NCBI GenBank assembly: GCA_013397115.1
Contig: VWZW01005402.1
Coordinates: 203,092 to 267,091, forward strand
Length of the DNA: 64,000 bases
Direction of reading: 5' to 3'
Origin: Edolisoma coerulescens
Lineage: Eukaryota > Chordata > Aves > Passeriformes > Campephagidae
The notes beneath the pieces are model-generated. The model worked only from the letters and a program-made list of their open reading frames with translations. It searched no databases and had not been told where the DNA came from. Below are positions 55,801 to 61,800 of the stretch, one piece after another. The first letter of the stretch is position 1; the number at the start of each line of letters is the position of its first letter. Made by a program: the position numbers and the translations under genes.

Positions 55801-58800
55801 AGGGTCTCATCCTGCTCCCCCCAGGCAGGGATGCTCCAGAGGGGCAGGAGTGCTGGGGACATGCTCACCTTCGCAGCTGCTCATTGACAGCAGAAAATTC
55901 CTTAGAACAAACCACTGGATGCTCACAAATGCTCAATCCCCAGGCAGCGATGCCAGCAGGGAGCGTGTGGCCCTTGGGGTCACCCTCACCCCACTGACAT
56001 GGGACAGAGCAGCTGACAAAGCCAAAAGCCAAAGGCTCCTTTCCATGCTCCTCTTGGGGACAGGTGTGACAGGCACAGGTAGCGCCACATCACACCAGGA
56101 GCCCCTGGAGGACGAGGAGGAATTGCCAAGCTCAGTCCTGACAACACACCATGCACAGCCCAGAGGGTAGAAGCAAACCTGGCACTGCCACTCTCAGCCG
56201 TGGTGACTTCAAACCAAGCCCAAAGCACCAGGTTCCCCCAGCCCTGGTGCCCCTCTGGCACCCAGCCCTCCCAGCCCACCACCACCAGGCCACTTGCCCT
56301 GCAGGGTGCCCCTTCTATTAAATAAGGACAACGTTATAGCATCATTAAAACTTAATAAATCCATTTCCCATATAAATACCATTAAACTCAGGTTTTGGGG
56401 AAGGGAATTAGGGTGAAAACTTGTTAAAAGAAAATGACTTCGGCGCAAATAAATTTTTGCGACTTGACTGAGCATGAAAGTTTCCCATTAAAATGCAACT
56501 CGGCTCCCTTTGCTGGAAATGTGCAAGGGCCTAATAACCATGGCCTAAACATTAACTGTTTAACTGGCTTTTCCAATATTAACTCCAGGCTGCCATGGGG
56601 GGAAGGGGAGGACGTGACGGGTGAGAGCTTAAAGCAGACATTAATTACTGCTGTGCGAGGGAGGCACACCCCGAGCTCGCTTCTCGCCAGCATCCTGCTC
56701 CCACGGCACACGCTGGGATTTTGGGCTTGTTCTGTGCAGGGCCAGGAGTTGGAGTCAATGATCCTTGTGGGTCCCTTACAACTCAGGGTATTTTGTGATT
56801 CTGTGATTCCCAACAGGACTGATTTTGGGTATGGCTGGCTTTAAGCACGGCATGAACCCCGCTGCAGTGAGGCGGTGGGCATGAGTCCTGCCCCATTAGT
56901 TGGACTCAATGATCATTGTAGGTTCCTTCCAAGTGAAAATATTCTGTTTGGGAGCAGAGCTCCCCATATGGCCCAGCCAAACATTTCTCCCCCATCCCCA
57001 ACACCTCTTAGAGGTTTTATTCCTGCATCTCTCACACCAAGCACTGCATTTACCAATGGGAACCTCCAGCATCATCATCACCACCCAGAGAAGCTGTGGC
57101 TGCCCCAGCCCTGGAAGTGTCCAAGGCCAGGCTAGACAGGGTTTGGAGCAACCTGGGCTAGTGGAAGGTGTCCCTGCCCATGGCAGGGGGTGGAACGAGA
57201 TCTTTAAGGTCCTTTCCAACCCAACTGTCCCACAGTTCCATGATCACCCAATTAACCACCAGCAAATTGCTTGAGATATGTGGAAACTCCAACACCATCC
57301 TGTACCACAGACCCTGCCCACGGGGGACCTGCCAGCATGAGGAGGTGACAGGAGAGAACCTGACTCACCAGACGTGCACTAGAGGAAGGCAGAGTCCAGA
57401 TGTGGGTGTCCAGGTGTGAACAGGCACCATCACACCTGGCCAGATGCTCAGCTGGAAGCAGCACTGAGCTGCTCCACCAGCAAGACCCACATGTTAAACA
57501 TTGGGGAGCTCCCAGGTGGGCATCTCTAACTCTCCCAGGGAGCTGCCATGGTCTGGTGTCACTGGGACCAGCAGGGTGCTGCAAAGACTTCCCAACATCA
57601 CACACAGGAGCTGTGCTATGAAGCCCAGTCAGCAGGGCCTGATCCTCGCACCTCTCTGCTCCTGGGTGCCTCCACATTCAGATACCCAAGAATCAAAAAT
57701 CCAACATTCCCCCTTGACAACAGAGCAGCATTTCTGTGCTCATTCCAGAACTCTGGCTGCAGCAATGCCAGGCTCATGAGGGCACCATGCAGCAAGGCAG
57801 CATCAGGGACTGATGGGATTTGGGCACAGCTGCTGGGATGGGTGGATGCAGCACCATCCTTCAGGCATGGGGTGCTGAGCACCATGTGCCACGGGCATGT
57901 AATGAGATGAAAACACCATTTGGGAAGAAACTGGAATCACCCCAAACCATCCCTTCTCCAGACTGCTGCTCTTTCTAACCCTGAACACACAGCAAAGAGC
58001 TGCAGGAACAGCCCAGTTCGGGGAGTTGGTGAGTGAGCACCCCTTGGTGCTGCCCCATCCCAGGCAGAAGCAGGAGCCTGGCAAGTCCTCAAGGATGGCT
58101 GGACACAGCCCTGAGCAGAGCAGGGGACCCTGAACACCTTTTTGGCCACTAGGAAGATGGCAGGACTCAACCAAGATCTCACTGCAGGTCTGCTTTCCCA
58201 GAGGGGTTTAAGTTGTATCCCAGAGGCTCTTCCACTCTGCAGCCCCAACTCATGGTGTAAAACCTTCACCTGGCAGCACGTTAACCACAGAGAAGTCTCC
58301 ATCCAGATCCAGAGCTCACCAGCTCTCCCTAAGTGCACCCCGGGGCTACTCCCTCGTTAAACACACTGATGCTCTATAAATTTCACATTCCACTCATGTG
58401 CACACGCCGCCACCACTTGGGACACCGACCAACACGAGCAACACGAGGCTCACCACACCTCCAGGCCTGGAAAAAGCAGGTTAATTTCCAAACAATGTTA
58501 TTTTAAAACTTGCTAACTGCCTCCTGATTATGTTGTCCGAGTCCTTAATTGGGGAATAGCCTGGTCTTGCAGTGACTTATCCGTGTCACCCTCGTGCTAC
58601 ATACAATAAACCACAGCAGCCTGGGAGGCGAGGCCGGGTGTGAGGTACCAGCTGGAACAAATGGACGTGTTGTGGCTGCCAGCAGGAAGGAAGACAGCGA
58701 GTCAGGTGTTGAGATGGAAGAGATTTTGGTGGAATAAAACGTGCCCCATACCACGGAGTGAGTGACCGCCAGTCCCAGGGAGCAGAGCCCCGTGCACTGC

Positions 58801-61800
58801 TTCACACCACGAGACCATGAAAATTGAAGATGCCCCTGCTCGACTTGTAAAGGTCCTTTCCAACCCAAACCATCCTGTGAGCACACAGCTTCGAGCACCT
58901 GGTGGGGAATAGCCCCACTAAGCTCAGGTGATGAAGACCACTGTGAGTTCTGATCCCCTCTGCATCACCCCACCTCTCCTGCTCACCTCTGTGCTGTGGG
59001 TGCTGCTGAGGGACCCACAGAGAAATCTCCTCTCAAACATATCCCATGCTGGTCACACAGGACAACCCTCTGGCCACCACAGGTATCAAAACCATGAGAA
59101 AAACCAAGCAAAAAACCTCAGCCCAAGCAAAACAATCCCAAGGCCACAGAGGAGGAGTGAGTGGGACCACCTGAGACAACTGATAACCATCGAGACACCT
59201 TGCAGAGAGCAGAGATACAAACAGATTCTTTCAGACAAGAGCTAAAACCCCCACTGCCGTCCCAATGACCTCAGCAGCTGGGCTTCAGTTTCTCTTCAAC
59301 TGGAATCTGCAACAGGTGACGCTTTGGTATTTTTAATCTCCCCTCCTACCCATTTCCACCTTGTTCTTTCCGAGAATGAGATCAGACTCGAAAGAGCCAT
59401 CGAGAGTTCTCAACATGGCTGAATCACTGCTCGTCTACTTCTTTAAGAGCTTCCTCTGGTTGATTGTTCAACACTCCACCCTCTTCCTCCCCAGCACCGA
59501 GACTGCATTTTTTCTTTGTTATTATTTCATGGAAATAACGTTGGCTTAGAGCACATGAGAAAAACCAAACCAGAAGGAAACTTCCGCCCTTTACAATGAG
59601 ATAACAATGACTGAGCAGTTGAATAACTTGAAGGGCACAGAAACTCGCGGGGCTCACATCACTCCTCTGCCTTCCTGGTTGTCTCCTGAAAGAGTTTTGA
59701 GCTAAAATAATCACCTCTTCCCGCTACGGTCCCCCTCAGAATGCTTCTTCCCGTGTTTCTGGCCAGCTGCCCGTGGAAGCTGGTGGTGGCAACGGGCACC
59801 AGCTCAGGAGCCATTGCCCTGGCTAAACGACAACGCTGCGCTGATTCATAAACAGAGGAAGTACTTTAGCAAACCGACTTTTCCCCCTTTTCAGCACAAG
59901 CCCAGTGATTAATTTAACTTATTCTTTCCCTCCGCCGTCTCTTTTGCGTCTCTGAGCGAGGGGAGAACCCAGGCACAGCTCCTCTGGCTTTAATGGTGAG
60001 GGGCTGGTGGAGCAGGGCTGGAAGCTCAGCCCTCTTTCAATGCCATCTGCTTTCAACTAGCGGAGCAAGGGAGGTCCTGGGAATAAACGTCACATGGCAC
60101 AGGGAGCTAAAATCAGCCCGGCTCATTTGCAGGGATGCCAGTCAAAACTAGAGTTATCCAACAGTCTAATTAGGAGCTATCACTAGAAGTCAAAAGGACC
60201 TCTTGGAAAAACCTTCTCATTTAGTCTGGGAAAATGCCTTAGTCCAAGGCGAGTGCCTTTTCTGGAATGCCACAGCTCCCCAGCACCGCGGAGCCTCACG
60301 CCAAGCCCCGCAGCAGCCACCAGCTCCAGCCTGGACCTTTTAAAGCTCCAGCTGTGGGACAGAAACACCCAGTGCCTTCAGCTGGGGTCTGTGCAAGACC
60401 CACAGAACTGTGCTGCTGCTCTTCCTGCGCTGAAAGACCCGGATAACCCTGCCAAGAGGGAAAGCAGCTCCAACGGAGCTTAATTAGGGCGCTTCTGTCT
60501 CAAGCCCTCCAATCCAATGCCTGGTCCCTGCCATTCAATTAAAGCCCTGCGTGCTCTGCACTGCCTGGCAAAGGGACAAGCAAGATAAGGCACCTGGAGC
60601 TTTACAAACTATCCCTGTAAAATAATAAAAGGCAGAGAAAGCTCCCGGTCTCGCACCGGCGGTTCCCTTTCCGTAACAGGGCTGATAACCTGGGGCTGGA
60701 GTTATCAGAGCCGGCTCCACGTAACCCAGCGAGCTCTCTCCCGCCACAAGCGCCGGGACACTCGTCCTCCGGAGCGGCGTCCCCCTCGTACGCTATTTAT
60801 TTCACTCCACTTTCTAATTGGATTTGTGGGGGCAGCACAAAGGGGCTTTATGGCCAAACTTTGTTAAGTGCCAGGCCGAGCAGAGATGTGGCCAGCAGCC
60901 AAAATGGTGCATTTCACGCAGGCGCCAAAGGGCAGTGCCAAGCTTTTCTGCGTCTGGTGTCTTGTGCTCTTGGCTCTGCTTTGTTTAAGAAGCTCGGAAG
61001 CAAAACTCCTCGTCAAGAGATATTCAAACAAAGTGAAAAACCGGGATTTTCCGAGCTGCTATCAGGTAACTTGGGAAGTTGCACCTCCTTTGGTCTGGCT
61101 GTACCTCCAATATCTGCCCCCACCACCCTGCACGGGATAAGAGCTTTAGCACACCCAGAGCACACACCTTGTGCTCCTGCAAAAATAACTCACACGCACT
61201 CACGAAGCATCTGCAGCCAAGAGAGAAGTGGTAATTCACAGCCAGCAACCAAGAAGTTCTTTAAAGTTAACTTTTTCTTTTTAAAAAAAAAAAAAAAAAA
61301 CAAACCACCCCAGGCCTACTTTGGAGGCTTCTCCAAATAGAGCTCGCACACATCAGATCTAATTAGATTCCATCACCATCTGCACATGAAATGTAAATCA
61401 GGAGTTGCAGAGACTTAAGAAAAAAAGGAAAGAATGACCACAAGGAAAAGGAGGGGTGTAAGGTTGGGGAGGGGGTGGAGGGTTGGGCATTCTGGGAAGC
61501 CATACATGATTAGTCACACAGCATTAATCTGCCTCCCTTAACAATAGCTGCCGAATTTCGACCGAATCCCAGCTGTCGCTCTTTGAATGAAAGAAAACAA
61601 GATTTAGAGCGTCAAGCGTTGGTAAGGGCTTCTGTGCAAAAAAAAGTGGCGTGCATTCATTAGTGCCTCACAAAGGGACCCAGCCTTTGTCCATTAAATT
61701 GCTCATGTGCCTGATTGATTTGCTGATTTATTTGCACCAAAGGGTTGGGGGGCTCAGCTTGGAGAAGGGGGCGGGAGGTGCCCGGCTACTGGGCAGAGTA

